Positions 1 through 8,601 of a stretch of DNA of 64,000 nt are shown one piece after another. The DNA lies in NCBI GenBank assembly GCA_011050235.1, contig DRGC01000018.1:1-64000 (forward strand), in the 5' to 3' direction. The stretch comes from Phycisphaerae bacterium (GTDB taxonomy: Bacteria > Planctomycetota > Phycisphaerae > SM23-33). The notes beneath the pieces are model-generated. The model was not told where the DNA came from. It worked only from the letters and a program-made list of their open reading frames with translations, and did no database searches. Each line of letters begins with the position of its first letter. Positions within the stretch are counted from its first letter, which is position 1. The position numbers were made by a program, and so were the translations under genes.

Positions 1-2375
1 ACGATACGCAACTGATCGTCCCGCCGGCATCGGCGCATCTGCCCGCCATCGGCGCGGCCGTGGTCGCCTCGCGCGAGCGGGCCGACACCGCCTTGGGCCA
101 CATCGACGATCTTCGCCGCGCCTCCGACAGCAACGGCGAGACCTTCCCCACCTCCCCGCCGCTGAGCATGGACCGCACCGTACTGCTGCGCGACAAGGTC
201 GCTCAATATGAGCGCGTCGACGACGGTGACCCGATCGACGGCTATCTGGGCGTCGACATCGGCAGCGTGTCGACCAACGTGGTCGTCATCGACACGGGCG
301 GGCGCGTCATCTCCGAGATCTACACGGAGACAAAGGGTCGGCCCATCGAGGTCGTCGCCGAGGCGCTGCGGCAGATCGAAGACCAGTGGGCGGGCCGACT
401 GACCATCCGCGGCGCCGGGACGACCGGCTCGGGGCGCGAACTGATCGGCGAGCTGATCGGCGCCGACACGATCAACGATGAAATCACCGCCCACAAGACC
501 GGCGCGACCTACGTGGGCCAAACGCTGCTGGACGGACAGCTGCCGGATACGATCTTCGAGATCGGCGGGCAGGACTCCAAGTACATCCGCCTCGATGACG
601 GCGTCGTGGTCGATTTCACCATGAACGAAGCCTGCGCCGCCGGAACGGGCAGCTTTCTGGAAGAGCGGGCCGAGGAACTCGACATCGCCATCAAGGGCGA
701 GTTCGCCGAGCTGGCCCTATCGAGTTCGGCCCCCATCCGCCTGGGCGAGCGATGCACGGTCTTCATGGAGCGCGACGTCAACAGCTACCTGCAGCGCGGG
801 GCGGCCAAGGCCGACCTGGTGGCGGGGCTGGCCTACTCGGTGGTGTACAACTACATCAACCGCGTCGTGCGCGGGCGAAAGATCGGCGACTGCATCTTTT
901 TCCAGGGCGGCACAGCCTACAACGACGCGGTGGCTGCGGCGTTCGCAGCGGTGACGGGCAAGCAGATCATCGTTCCGCCCCACAACGGCGTGATCGGCGC
1001 AATCGGCGTAGCCCTGCTGGCCCGCGACAAGATGTCGGCCGAGCGGACGCGCAGGACCCGCAGCCTCGACGAAATCGAAGCGGCCGTCGAAGGCCGCTAC
1101 GTCGCAGAGGGCGCACCCGAAGACGAATCGGCCGAGCCGGCGACATCGAGCTTCCGCGGGTACGATCTGTCGAAGGTCCACTACACGCTGCGGGAGTTTA
1201 TATGCAAGGGGTGCTCGAACGCCTGCCAGATTCAGGAATTTGACGTCGAGGGCAACAAGACGTACTGGGGCGACAAGTGTAGCGACCGGTACCGCAAACG
1301 GGCCAAGACCGCCCACAAGCCCGTCATCGACGACCTGTTCGCCCTGCGCGAGCAATGGATGTTCGATGAATCGCACCTGCCGCCGCCGGACCCCGGCGCG
1401 CCGCGCGTGGGCATTCCGCTGACGATGTTCTCCTGGGAGCAATTGCCGTTCTGGCGGACGCTGCTGGCGGAGATGGGGTTTGCGACCGTCCTGTCCGAGC
1501 CGACCAACAAGAAGGTCATCCAGGCCGGGCTGGACAGCGTCGTCGCCGAGCCGTGCTTCCCCATCATCGTCGCCCACGGGCACGTGGCGAATCTGCAGGA
1601 CAAGGACGTCGACCACATCCTGCTGCCGAACATCATCTCGATGGAAACCCCCGAAACGGACAACAACGCTTTCCTGTGTCCGTGGCACCAGACGCTGCCG
1701 TTCGTCTGCCGCCGGGCCCCGGCCCTCCGCGATCCGGGCCTCCGGCTGCTCTCGCCGCAAGTGCATTTCGACGAAGGCCCCAAGGCCGTCGCACGAGAAC
1801 TGCAGGAGTTCTTCAAGCCGCTGCGCATCCCCGGCCGGCGGGTGGCCGCCGCCGTCGAGGCCGCCTACCGAGCCCAGAATGCCTTCATCCAGCGCCTGGT
1901 CGACGCCGGGCAGCAGGCCATGGCCCGGCTGGACGAGACGGGCGAGACGGGCATCGTCTTTGTCGGGCGGCCCTACAACATCCACGACGCCGGCGTGAAC
2001 CTGTCGGTCGCGCGGAAGCTTCGCGACAACTACGGGGTGAACTGCCTGCCGATGGAATGCCTGGAGATTGCGGGCATCGACATACAGGACATCAACACCA
2101 ACATGTACTGGGAGCTGGGCCGGCGCCTCATCGCCGTAGCCAAGCTCGTCGGCCGACATCCCCACCTGCACATCATCTATATCACCAACTTCAAGTGCGG
2201 GCCGGACTCGTTCCTCAAGCAGTTCGTCGCAGCCGCCTCGGGCAAGCCGTTCCTGACGCTCCAATTCGACGGCCACAGCAACGACGCCGGGATCATGACC
2301 CGCTGCGAGGCCTACCTCGACAGCAAGGGCGTCCTTCGCCCCTGGCGGCGGGAACCGGCCCCCCAGACCGTCTGA
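1..2375 (+). CDS. Acyl-CoA dehydratase activase-type protein (BadF/HgdC ATPase plus DUF2229), 5' truncated
   Basis: The open frame runs off the left edge without a stop. The first visible residues (LIVPPASAHLPAIGAAVVAS) repeat the end of the activase domain seen again at about bases 960-1020, so an upstream first ASKHA domain is cut off and the real start lies outside. A second complete activase domain follows: nucleotide-binding GVDIGSVSTNVVV near base 245, FEIGGQDSKYIR near 557, and CAAGTGSFLEE near 630, whose Cys binds the [4Fe-4S] cluster at the dimer interface in this family. After a Cys-rich linker (CKGCSNACQ, about 1207) comes the DUF2229/dehydratase-like half (VAEPCFP, CLEIAGIDIQDI). 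Characterised relatives reductively activate 2-hydroxyacyl-CoA dehydratases or benzoyl-CoA reductase; large tandem forms like this one have no settled function. It ends in TGA, with about 500 bases of mostly non-coding DNA after it. Confidence 0.85.
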   Translation, partial: DTQLIVPPASAHLPAIGAAVVASRERADTALGHIDDLRRASDSNGETFPTSPPLSMDRTVLLRDKVAQYERVDDGDPIDGYLGVDIGSVSTNVVVIDTGGRVISEIYTETKGRPIEVVAEALRQIEDQWAGRLTIRGAGTTGSGRELIGELIGADTINDEITAHKTGATYVGQTLLDGQLPDTIFEIGGQDSKYIRLDDGVVVDFTMNEACAAGTGSFLEERAEELDIAIKGEFAELALSSSAPIRLGERCTVFMERDVNSYLQRGAAKADLVAGLAYSVVYNYINRVVRGRKIGDCIFFQGGTAYNDAVAAAFAAVTGKQIIVPPHNGVIGAIGVALLARDKMSAERTRRTRSLDEIEAAVEGRYVAEGAPEDESAEPATSSFRGYDLSKVHYTLREFICKGCSNACQIQEFDVEGNKTYWGDKCSDRYRKRAKTAHKPVIDDLFALREQWMFDESHLPPPDPGAPRVGIPLTMFSWEQLPFWRTLLAEMGFATVLSEPTNKKVIQAGLDSVVAEPCFPIIVAHGHVANLQDKDVDHILLPNIISMETPETDNNAFLCPWHQTLPFVCRRAPALRDPGLRLLSPQVHFDEGPKAVARELQEFFKPLRIPGRRVAAAVEAAYRAQNAFIQRLVDAGQQAMARLDETGETGIVFVGRPYNIHDAGVNLSVARKLRDNYGVNCLPMECLEIAGIDIQDINTNMYWELGRRLIAVAKLVGRHPHLHIIYITNFKCGPDSFLKQFVAAASGKPFLTLQFDGHSNDAGIMTRCEAYLDSKGVLRPWRREPAPQTV

Positions 2376-2568
2376 AACCGCCCCATCTCGCCTCTGCTGC
2401 GGCCAGCCGAAAAGCACGAGATTTGTCCGTTCTGGGGTAAACTGGGCATCGGGCGATCAACAAAATGAAACTCACTTCACTTGGCGTGCCCGACAGTGCA
2501 ATATAACGCCATATGTATACAGTGGTTGTGGCTGTGAACTTTTTCTTCGATTTCCGGGCGATCGGGTC

Positions 2569-2596
2569 TTGACAAACTCAGAATCTGTGGTATACT
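2569..2596 (+). promoter_or_regulatory. Near-consensus sigma70 promoter
   Basis: The -35 box TTGACA (2569-2574) and -10 box TATACT (2591-2596) are separated by 16 bases. A start site near 2603 would give a leader of about 270 bases before the Gfo/Idh/MocA gene at 2877. No other gene lies between. The rest of 2376-2876 shows nothing else I can support. Confidence 0.7.
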
Positions 2597-2613
2597 AGTA
2601 CCTTGTTGTTTGA

Positions 2614-2639
2614 GGCTGGCAATTTTGCCGGCCGTTTTT
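2614..2639 (+). terminator. Start-proximal hairpin followed by T-run
   Basis: The arms GGCTGGCAA (2614-2622) and TTGCCGGCC (2625-2633) pair with a single G-T wobble and are followed by G and TTTTT (2635-2639). It sits only about 10 bases after the predicted transcription start of the 2569 promoter. It could be an attenuator, a 5'-stabilising stem, or the terminator of a very short RNA. Confidence 0.5.
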
Positions 2640-2876
2640 ATGCGCCCATCTCCCCTTTTGCCCCCCTTCTGTCCTCCCCGGCCCCTGCCCGCGACAGCCT
2701 CTGCAGGTCCCTCACCATCGGCCGTCGGCCGGCGGGTCGCAGGCGTGAGGGGGTTTCTTTCTTGCCGGTCTGTGGGGGCGAAGCTATAGTCGCCTCCCGG
2801 TTGGACGCAAGGGAGTGCGTGCTCACCTAAGCCGTCTGTCTCTCGCATCAAGAACCGCTGACAAGGAGATTCCAAT

Positions 2877-4067
2877 ATGGCCGCCAAGAAGACCATCAAC
2901 GTCGCGCTGATCGGCATGGGATTCATGGGCCGGACCCACTCCAACGCCTGGGGCCAGGTCGGCCGATTCTTCAAGCCGCCCGTCAAGGCTGCGATGCACA
3001 CCTTGTTCGGCCAGGAGGCCGAGAACCCGCGCGCCTTCGCCGACAACTTCGGCTGGTGCAACGTCTCGACCGACTGGAAGAAGACCGTCAAGTGCCCCGA
3101 GATCGACCTGGTCGACGTCGCCACGCCGAACTTCATGCACGCCCCGGTCGCCCTGGCGGCGCTGAAGGCGGGCAAGAATGTCGCGTGCGAAAAGCCCATC
3201 GCCGGCACGTTGAAAGACGCCCGCGCGATGGCCGACCTCGCCAAGACAAAGAAGCTCAAGACCTTCGTGTGGTACAACTACCGTCGCGTGCCGGCCGTCG
3301 CGCTGGCGCACCAACTCGTCAAGCAGGGAAAGGTCGGCAAGATCCGCCACGTCCGCGCCCAGTACCTGCAGGACTGGGCCGACGAGTCCGTGCCCCTGGC
3401 CTGGCGGTTCGATAAGAAGCTCGCCGGCTCGGGCGCCCACGGCGACCTGAACGCCCACATCATCGACATGACCCGGTTTGTCACCGGCGAAGAGATCACC
3501 GAGATTTCCGGTGCGATCACCGAGACGTTCATCAAGCGTCGTAAGCTGATGACGGGCGTGGTCTCAGGCGGCATCGCCGGCGGCCTCAAGAGCAGCGGCA
3601 AGAGCGGCCCGGTCACGGTCGACGATTGCGTGCTGTTCCTGGCGCGCTTCAGCGGCGGGGCCGTCGCCAGTTTCGAGGCGGCCCGCCAGGCGACCGGCAA
3701 TCAGAACTGCAACGGCTTCGAGATCAACGGCACGAAGGGCTCGATCAAGTTCAACTTCGAGCGGATGAACGAGCTGGAGTTCTACGACGCCACGAGTCTC
3801 CGGGCCACCCAGGGCTGGACGACCATTATGTGCACCCACGCCGGCGACCACCCCTACGTCGACGCCTGGTGGCCGGACGCACACCCGATCGGTTACGAGC
3901 ACGGCTTCACGAACCAGGCCTACGACATCCTTCGCGTCCTGGCCGGCAAGAAACCGACCGTCCCGATTCCCGACTTCGCCGACGCCTACCAGACCCAGCG
4001 CGTGCTGGAGGCGGTGCTGCTGTCGGCCAAGAAGAAGACCCCGGTCAAGGTCAAGGACGTCAAGTAG
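2877..4067 (+). CDS. Gfo/Idh/MocA family NAD(P)-dependent oxidoreductase
   Basis: This 396-residue protein is normal length for the family. The N-terminal Rossmann fold carries GMGFMG at residues 13-18 (GxGxxG), and the family's EKP motif is at 105-107 (CEKPIAG), where the Lys takes part in catalysis. The C-terminal alpha/beta domain follows. Members oxidise or reduce sugars, inositols or their derivatives; the substrate here cannot be read. ATG 2877 is preceded by AAGGAG at good spacing, which fixes the start. The gene has its own promoter at 2569 and a terminator at 4094-4123. It is followed by a URO-D-family gene, a pairing I associate with planctomycete-type genomes. Confidence 0.9.
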   Translation: MAAKKTINVALIGMGFMGRTHSNAWGQVGRFFKPPVKAAMHTLFGQEAENPRAFADNFGWCNVSTDWKKTVKCPEIDLVDVATPNFMHAPVALAALKAGKNVACEKPIAGTLKDARAMADLAKTKKLKTFVWYNYRRVPAVALAHQLVKQGKVGKIRHVRAQYLQDWADESVPLAWRFDKKLAGSGAHGDLNAHIIDMTRFVTGEEITEISGAITETFIKRRKLMTGVVSGGIAGGLKSSGKSGPVTVDDCVLFLARFSGGAVASFEAARQATGNQNCNGFEINGTKGSIKFNFERMNELEFYDATSLRATQGWTTIMCTHAGDHPYVDAWWPDAHPIGYEHGFTNQAYDILRVLAGKKPTVPIPDFADAYQTQRVLEAVLLSAKKKTPVKVKDVK

Positions 4068-4093
4068 CCGCTCTGACCGCCACAGCAATCCCC

Positions 4094-4123
4094 AAACGGG
4101 CGGCCCACACGGGTCGCCCGTTT
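4094..4123 (+). terminator. Intrinsic terminator after the oxidoreductase gene
   Basis: AAACGGGCG (4094-4102) and CGCCCGTTT (4115-4123) form a perfect 9-bp stem with a 12-base loop, followed by TTCTT. It lies just 16 bases before the next start codon, so the URO-D-like gene is either expressed by read-through or from a promoter I cannot see. Confidence 0.65.
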
Positions 4124-4138
4124 CTTATAATGCCGACC

Positions 4139-5344
4139 ATGAGCTACCACCTTCGGCCGCACCACATCGCCACAGCTGAGACGTTCGTCGACAAGGCCCG
4201 GCGCAACGGCGGGCTGGCTGAGTTGGACATCGAGCGATTCTGGGCTGACGACGCCGAGGCGCAGAAGGACCCGTTCGGGGCCGACATTCCCCAGGTGCCT
4301 TTTGGCGCTCTCCCCTTCGAGGAGTGCATCTTCGACGAGTTGGGCATCCCGGAAGACCGCTGGCGTTTCGAGAGCGATCCGCAGTGGCTCCGCCAGGTCG
4401 CCAAGGCCTACAACGACAAGGCCGAGGCAATCGTCGGCCGACGCCTGCTGAGCGAACGTCAGCCGCCAACCGACGCCGATCCGGCCGGCATCGCACCGAT
4501 CAAGGGCCTCCACGATGTCTTCGAGATGCCCAACGTCTGGAACAACGACTCGCAGTGCTACTGGCTGATGGAGTCGGCCACCAACGAGGACGAACTGAAA
4601 GCCCTGCTCGACCGCGTGGACGCCCGCGACATCCGCAGCTTCATCCTGCCCGAGAACTGGGATGGGCTCAAAGCCAGCCTCGACCCGGCCGCCTCGCTGC
4701 CGCACGCCTACCGCAGCCAGCGCGGGCCGGTGACGTTCTCGACCAGTATGTACGGATCCGACCGGCTCATTCTGCTGATCCACGACAATCCGGCCCTCGC
4801 GGCCCGGCTGCGCGACACGATTATCCGCGTGATGATCGAGATGGCCGAAGTGCTGGATATCGAAGCCGGCCGAACCGGCCCCGCCGAGCCGCGCGGCTGG
4901 TACTGGCTGGACGACAACTGCTGCTTGCTGAACCCCGAGATATACGAGTTCTACGGCTACCCGATCGTCCAGGCCCTGTTCGACCGCTTCGCCCCGGCCC
5001 CCGACGACCTCCGCGGCCAGCACAGCGATTCCGACATGGCCCACCTGCTACCGATCCTGGCGCGTTGCAATCTGCACAACTGCAACTTCGGCCCCACGCT
5101 GACGGTCAGCCAGATCCGCAAGCACATGCCCCACACCGTCATCCAGGGCCAACTCGCCCCCTTCACCTACAGCCGCAACGAAGAGGTCAACATGGTCGCC
5201 GAGCTGCTCCGCGATTTCGAAATGGCCCGCGACCAGCGCGGTCTGCTATTCGCCACAGCCGGCTCGGTCAACAACGGCACCCGCCTAACCGGCATGCGCC
5301 TCCTCATGGCGGCCATCCAGGAGTTCGGGCGATACGATCGGTAG
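4139..5344 (+). CDS. Uroporphyrinogen decarboxylase (URO-D) family protein, probably not haem-specific
   Basis: This 401-residue protein has the URO-D-like fold pattern: GPVTFSTSMYGSDRL in the middle, a conserved WYWLDDNCCLL stretch, HSDSDMAHLLPIL, and near the C-terminus VIQGQLAPF and TAGSVNNGT. It is longer than true HemE and lacks its N-terminal substrate motifs, so it more likely belongs to the large group of URO-D-like proteins that includes corrinoid-dependent methyltransferases (MtaA/CmuA relatives); the real reaction is unknown. ATG 4139 is chosen because alignable sequence starts there; an in-frame ATG at 4130 would add three residues, and neither has a clear ribosome-binding site. 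It follows the Gfo/Idh/MocA gene across a terminator. Confidence 0.75.
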   Translation: MSYHLRPHHIATAETFVDKARRNGGLAELDIERFWADDAEAQKDPFGADIPQVPFGALPFEECIFDELGIPEDRWRFESDPQWLRQVAKAYNDKAEAIVGRRLLSERQPPTDADPAGIAPIKGLHDVFEMPNVWNNDSQCYWLMESATNEDELKALLDRVDARDIRSFILPENWDGLKASLDPAASLPHAYRSQRGPVTFSTSMYGSDRLILLIHDNPALAARLRDTIIRVMIEMAEVLDIEAGRTGPAEPRGWYWLDDNCCLLNPEIYEFYGYPIVQALFDRFAPAPDDLRGQHSDSDMAHLLPILARCNLHNCNFGPTLTVSQIRKHMPHTVIQGQLAPFTYSRNEEVNMVAELLRDFEMARDQRGLLFATAGSVNNGTRLTGMRLLMAAIQEFGRYDR

Positions 5345-5387
5345 CGATCTGGTTGCCACAGAGCCGCAGAGGACACAGAGAGAAGAA

Positions 5388-5729
5388 TCAAGAGGTCTGG
5401 GGCAAAACGGCCGTGTAGATCCACCAGCGTTTGGTCTTCTTGCTGCCTTGGCGGGCCTGGCGCTCGAAGTAGATGGTCATCTGCGTGCCGTCGGTGGTGT
5501 GGATGTGGTACCAGTGTTTGCGAAGGTAGACCTCGCCGCCGCCGCTGCGACAGGGGGATGAGGACTTCCACTTCCGCGTGACTTCGGCGAGATGATACTC
5601 CCGGCCGCGCCAGGTGAAGTGTGCGGGCAGGACCGGCTCGCCGGGGGCGACGCCGGCCGTCTTGAAGGCGCCTTCGAGCGGCTCGAGGGCTTCGCCGACG
5701 AACTCCTCTTTCGCTGGGTCATCCATCAT
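5388..5729 (-). CDS. Small DUF6504-like protein
   Basis: This 113-residue protein ends convergently with the preceding URO-D-like gene. It has a compact core of alternating aromatic and charged residues: FTWRGREYHLAEVTRKW, then LRKHWYHIHTTDG, TIYFERQARQG and KRWWIYTA. That resembles the small DUF6504-type beta-rich domain, which has no known function. The natural amino-acid pattern and absence of a better opposite frame support it as real. Two adjacent in-frame ATGs (5729 and 5726) can serve as start; no clear ribosome-binding site is seen. A perfect inverted repeat lies just upstream at 5740-5763. Confidence 0.65.
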   Translation of the reverse strand: MMDDPAKEEFVGEALEPLEGAFKTAGVAPGEPVLPAHFTWRGREYHLAEVTRKWKSSSPCRSGGGEVYLRKHWYHIHTTDGTQMTIYFERQARQGSKKTKRWWIYTAVLPQTS

Positions 5730-5739
5730 TCTGCATCAG

Positions 5740-5763
5740 CACGCTTCCATGAATGGAAGCGTG
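5740..5763. repeat. Perfect 11-bp inverted repeat
   Basis: CACGCTTCCAT (5740-5750) and ATGGAAGCGTG (5753-5763) are perfect reverse complements with a GA spacer. It lies between the small gene at 5388-5729 and the end of the URO-D-like gene at 5826. There is no T-run, so it is either an operator-like palindrome, a structured mRNA end for the 5826-6923 gene, or a dispersed genomic repeat. No second copy was noticed in this window. Confidence 0.7.
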
Positions 5764-5825
5764 GCACCCATGTGCCCGGATCAAACTGTTACCCATGTTC
5801 CCGGTTGCACAATTCCGCAATCGAA

Positions 5826-6923
5826 TCAATACATCATGTGTTCGCGATAGACCTCCATGGCCAGGAGGTAGTCCTCATAGTCGACGCCGGTGGAGACCGA
5901 ATGGTCCGAGCCGAATACTATGCGGGCGCCGCGGGATTTCATGCCTTCGAGGTAGTCGGCTACGGTGGTGCGGATCAGATCCTTGTCGCCGCTTTCGAAG
6001 ATGCGGACGTCGAGCCCGCCGATTAAGACGAGCTTGTCGGCGTAGCGGTCGGCGATGCGGAAGGGATCGTTGCCGGCTTTGACTTCCATCGGGTGGATGC
6101 CGTCGAAGCCCGCCTGGACGATCATGTCCAGCGCCGGCTCGGTCAGGCCGCACGTGTGGAGCACGACCGGCAGGTCGTAGGAGTGCATGAACTCGACCAT
6201 CTCCGCGTAGTAGGGGAAGATCAACTCTTCGAGGACCTTCGGGCTGCAGAACAGGCTGTCCTTGTAGCCCATGTCCTCATAGAACCAGTAGCCGTCGGGC
6301 AGGCCGGCCTCCTCGAACAGCAGCTTGTAGCCGGCCTTGAACAGGTCGGTGTAGGTGCGGTTGAAATCGTGAATCCAGTCGGGGTCGTCGATCAGCGACA
6401 TGTACATCGTGTAGTCGCCCATGCTCGCCCGCATGTTCTCCCAGATGAACTGGCTGCCGTACTGGACCCACAAGCCTTGTTCGTGATATTTGGCGATGTT
6501 CTCTTTGATGCCGTCGAGGCCCACGCGCTTGCGGATGTCGGTCTCGATCAGAAGCGGCTTGTACTCGCTCTCCCAGACCTCGCGGCTGGTCATGGCGAAG
6601 TCGATGTGCTCAGGCGTGCCGGACCTGTGCTTCCACCACTTCAGCACCGCCCCGGCCCCATTGCGGGTGATCCGCCATTCGTCGGTCTCCTCGACCGTCT
6701 CGTCGGTATCGAGCTTGGGCTCCCAGGCGAGCCATCCGCCGGCCCCGGCGATGTCGAAGCCGAAGTGCTCGCCCGCGTCGACGGGCTTGCCCTCGTCGTC
6801 GGCGGGGTAGCCCTGCGTGACCCATTTTTCGAGGGTATCGCCCCAGGGGCTGTCGTTGACGCCGACGCGATCGGCCGGCCTGTTGCGAAGCAGATTGTCG
6901 ATCACCTCTCGCGAGTTCTGCAT
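5826..6923 (-). CDS. Uroporphyrinogen decarboxylase (URO-D) family protein
   Basis: This 365-residue protein is a second, distinct URO-D-family member. Family-typical motifs are LVLIGGLDVR, VVLHTCGLTEPAL (HxCG, used for zinc binding in MtaA-type methyltransferases), IHPMEVKAG, and GSDHSVSTGVDYEDYL near the C-terminus. The start is ATG 6923, because the minus strand has AGGAGG about nine bases before it; upstream in-frame codons are not needed. The HxCG motif favours a zinc/corrinoid methyl-transfer role over porphyrin decarboxylation, but no corrinoid protein is encoded nearby, so the substrate is open. It is divergent from the sugar transferase at 7126. Confidence 0.8.
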   Translation of the reverse strand: MQNSREVIDNLLRNRPADRVGVNDSPWGDTLEKWVTQGYPADDEGKPVDAGEHFGFDIAGAGGWLAWEPKLDTDETVEETDEWRITRNGAGAVLKWWKHRSGTPEHIDFAMTSREVWESEYKPLLIETDIRKRVGLDGIKENIAKYHEQGLWVQYGSQFIWENMRASMGDYTMYMSLIDDPDWIHDFNRTYTDLFKAGYKLLFEEAGLPDGYWFYEDMGYKDSLFCSPKVLEELIFPYYAEMVEFMHSYDLPVVLHTCGLTEPALDMIVQAGFDGIHPMEVKAGNDPFRIADRYADKLVLIGGLDVRIFESGDKDLIRTTVADYLEGMKSRGARIVFGSDHSVSTGVDYEDYLLAMEVYREHMMY

Positions 6924-7060
6924 ACCGGTGGTCCTCCTGTGGCCAGGGCCTGATAAGAATCGATGACCCCGCCAATTGCAAGCCCACCCGCCCCCCGCGA
7001 CCGGTAGCCTGGAGCGGGCAGCGCCGGCGAAGGTAAAAGCGCAAAAGCTGGCCGATCCGG

Positions 7061-7089
7061 TTTCAATCTGGCCTTGGCGACGGTAGAAT
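7061..7089 (+). promoter_or_regulatory. Candidate promoter for the sugar transferase
   Basis: TTTCAA (7061-7066) and TAGAAT (7084-7089) are separated by 17 bases, giving a start near 7096 and a very short leader before 7111 or 7126. Both hexamers deviate from consensus, so this is tentative. Confidence 0.4.
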
Positions 7090-7125
7090 CTCTCTCCGCC
7101 CCGGGGAGATGTGTGGTATTCCGAC

Positions 7126-8580
7126 ATGCTGAAGCGTCACGCACAATTGATGCTGTCGCTGCTGTACTTGGGCGATGTCGCCGTTGCGGCATTGGCTTGG
7201 GGTGTGGGGTATGGCCTGCGGCACGTCGGCGGGCAGATAGGGCTGACCCATTTCGCCACGCCGCCATTTTCCCAGTTCCTGCCATTGATGATCCTGTCGC
7301 TTCTGCTGACGGGGTTGGTGTTCGGCCGGTTCGATCTATACGCGCCGAAACGCACCATGAGCCTGAGCGCCGAATTGCGCGACGTTCTCAAGTCGGTCGC
7401 GGTGATCTGGGCCCTGGTGTACTTCGCGTCGTCGGTGTTGCAGGCCTTTGTGGTCTCGCGGCTGATGATGGGGTTGGTCCTGTTGAGTTGGGTGTCTCTG
7501 GCCATCATCTTTCGAGTGTCGGCCAGGGGGTTTCTCCATTCGATCAGAATGCGTGGCTGGAATTTGCGGCATGCGGCCATTGTCGGCACAGGTCGGCTGG
7601 CCCAGCATCTGTGTCATTTGCTGCGAAAGACCAGTTGGATGGGCATTCGGCCCGCTTACTTTGTGGACAGCAACCGGAGGCAACAGTCCCTCTGGGGACT
7701 GCGCGTCTACCAGCCCTGTGAGAGGATCGACGCCATCATCGCCGTCAAGCCGGTGGACATTGTGTTCGTCGCCCTTCCCAGAAGCCGGCACGCGGAAATG
7801 GAGCAGATCCTCGAGCGTCTGGCCGAGACCGACGTCGACATCCAAGTCGTCCCCGATCTTCTCTCGCACATTCTGTTGAACCAGGACGTCTCGCCGCTGG
7901 AAGACCTCTGCCTGGTCTCCCTGACGTCCAGCCCCCAGCACCAGTGGCACAGCGTGCTGAAGCGCGCCATGGACATCTCCGGCGCCCTGCTGGGCCTGAT
8001 CCTTCTGGCCGTGCCGATGGCCGTCATCGCACTGGTCATCAAGTGCACGAGTTCCGGGCCGATCTTCTACCGACAGGCCCGCACCAGCCTGGGCTACACG
8101 AGCTTCAATCTGATCAAGTTCCGCACGATGATCGAAAACGCCGAAAAGGGCGTTGGCCCGGTCTGGTCTTCTCAAGACGACCCGCGCATCACAAAGGTCG
8201 GCCGCTTCCTGCGACGCACCAGCCTCGACGAACTGCCCCAATTGTTCAACGTGCTCCTGGGCCACATGTCCCTGGTCGGGCCCAGGCCCGAACGGCCAGA
8301 GCTCGTCGAGCGATTCCGACGACAATTCTCGCGGTACATGCTCCGCCATCACGCCAAACCCGGACTGACGGGCCTGGCCCAGGTCCGAGGCTATCGAGGC
8401 CTGACCTCGCTCCGCAAACGCATTCAATATGACCTTTACTATGCCAGCAACTGGTCGCTGGGGCTGGACCTCTGGATCATTCTGCTGACGGTTTTTGGGG
8501 GATTCATCGACCGGAGCCAGGACTCGCCTGGAAAGACCAGACCTGCCGTTCGGCGACCCCGATTCCTGAAACGCCACTGA
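7126..8580 (+). CDS. Polyprenyl glycosylphosphotransferase (WbaP/WcaJ-type initiating sugar transferase)
   Basis: This 484-residue protein has the complete architecture of polyprenyl-phosphate sugar-1-phosphate transferases: four N-terminal membrane helices (up to about residue 125), a cytoplasmic CoA-binding-like Rossmann domain (AAIVGTGRLAQHL), a fifth membrane helix (ALLGLILLAVPMAVIALVI) and the catalytic bacterial sugar transferase domain with KFRTM, DELPQLFNVL and SLVGPRPERPEL. It transfers a sugar-1-phosphate from a nucleotide sugar to undecaprenyl phosphate on the inner membrane, starting glycan assembly. The donor sugar cannot be told. GTG/ATG choices are unclear: ATG 7111 abuts GGGGAG, too close to use, so 7126 is preferred. 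Confidence 0.9.
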   Translation: MLKRHAQLMLSLLYLGDVAVAALAWGVGYGLRHVGGQIGLTHFATPPFSQFLPLMILSLLLTGLVFGRFDLYAPKRTMSLSAELRDVLKSVAVIWALVYFASSVLQAFVVSRLMMGLVLLSWVSLAIIFRVSARGFLHSIRMRGWNLRHAAIVGTGRLAQHLCHLLRKTSWMGIRPAYFVDSNRRQQSLWGLRVYQPCERIDAIIAVKPVDIVFVALPRSRHAEMEQILERLAETDVDIQVVPDLLSHILLNQDVSPLEDLCLVSLTSSPQHQWHSVLKRAMDISGALLGLILLAVPMAVIALVIKCTSSGPIFYRQARTSLGYTSFNLIKFRTMIENAEKGVGPVWSSQDDPRITKVGRFLRRTSLDELPQLFNVLLGHMSLVGPRPERPELVERFRRQFSRYMLRHHAKPGLTGLAQVRGYRGLTSLRKRIQYDLYYASNWSLGLDLWIILLTVFGGFIDRSQDSPGKTRPAVRRPRFLKRH

Positions 8581-8601
8581 GCCCGAACGGGTCGGCCGCC
8601 G

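Noticed and set aside
717-2417. Long open frame antisense to the activase gene
   Set aside because: It lies entirely opposite a gene with clear family motifs, has no recognisable domain, and its composition is that of a GC-rich antisense shadow.
2477-3277. Minus-strand open frame across the Gfo/Idh/MocA start
   Set aside because: It crosses the promoter, hairpin and ribosome-binding site of the real gene and shows no protein-like pattern.
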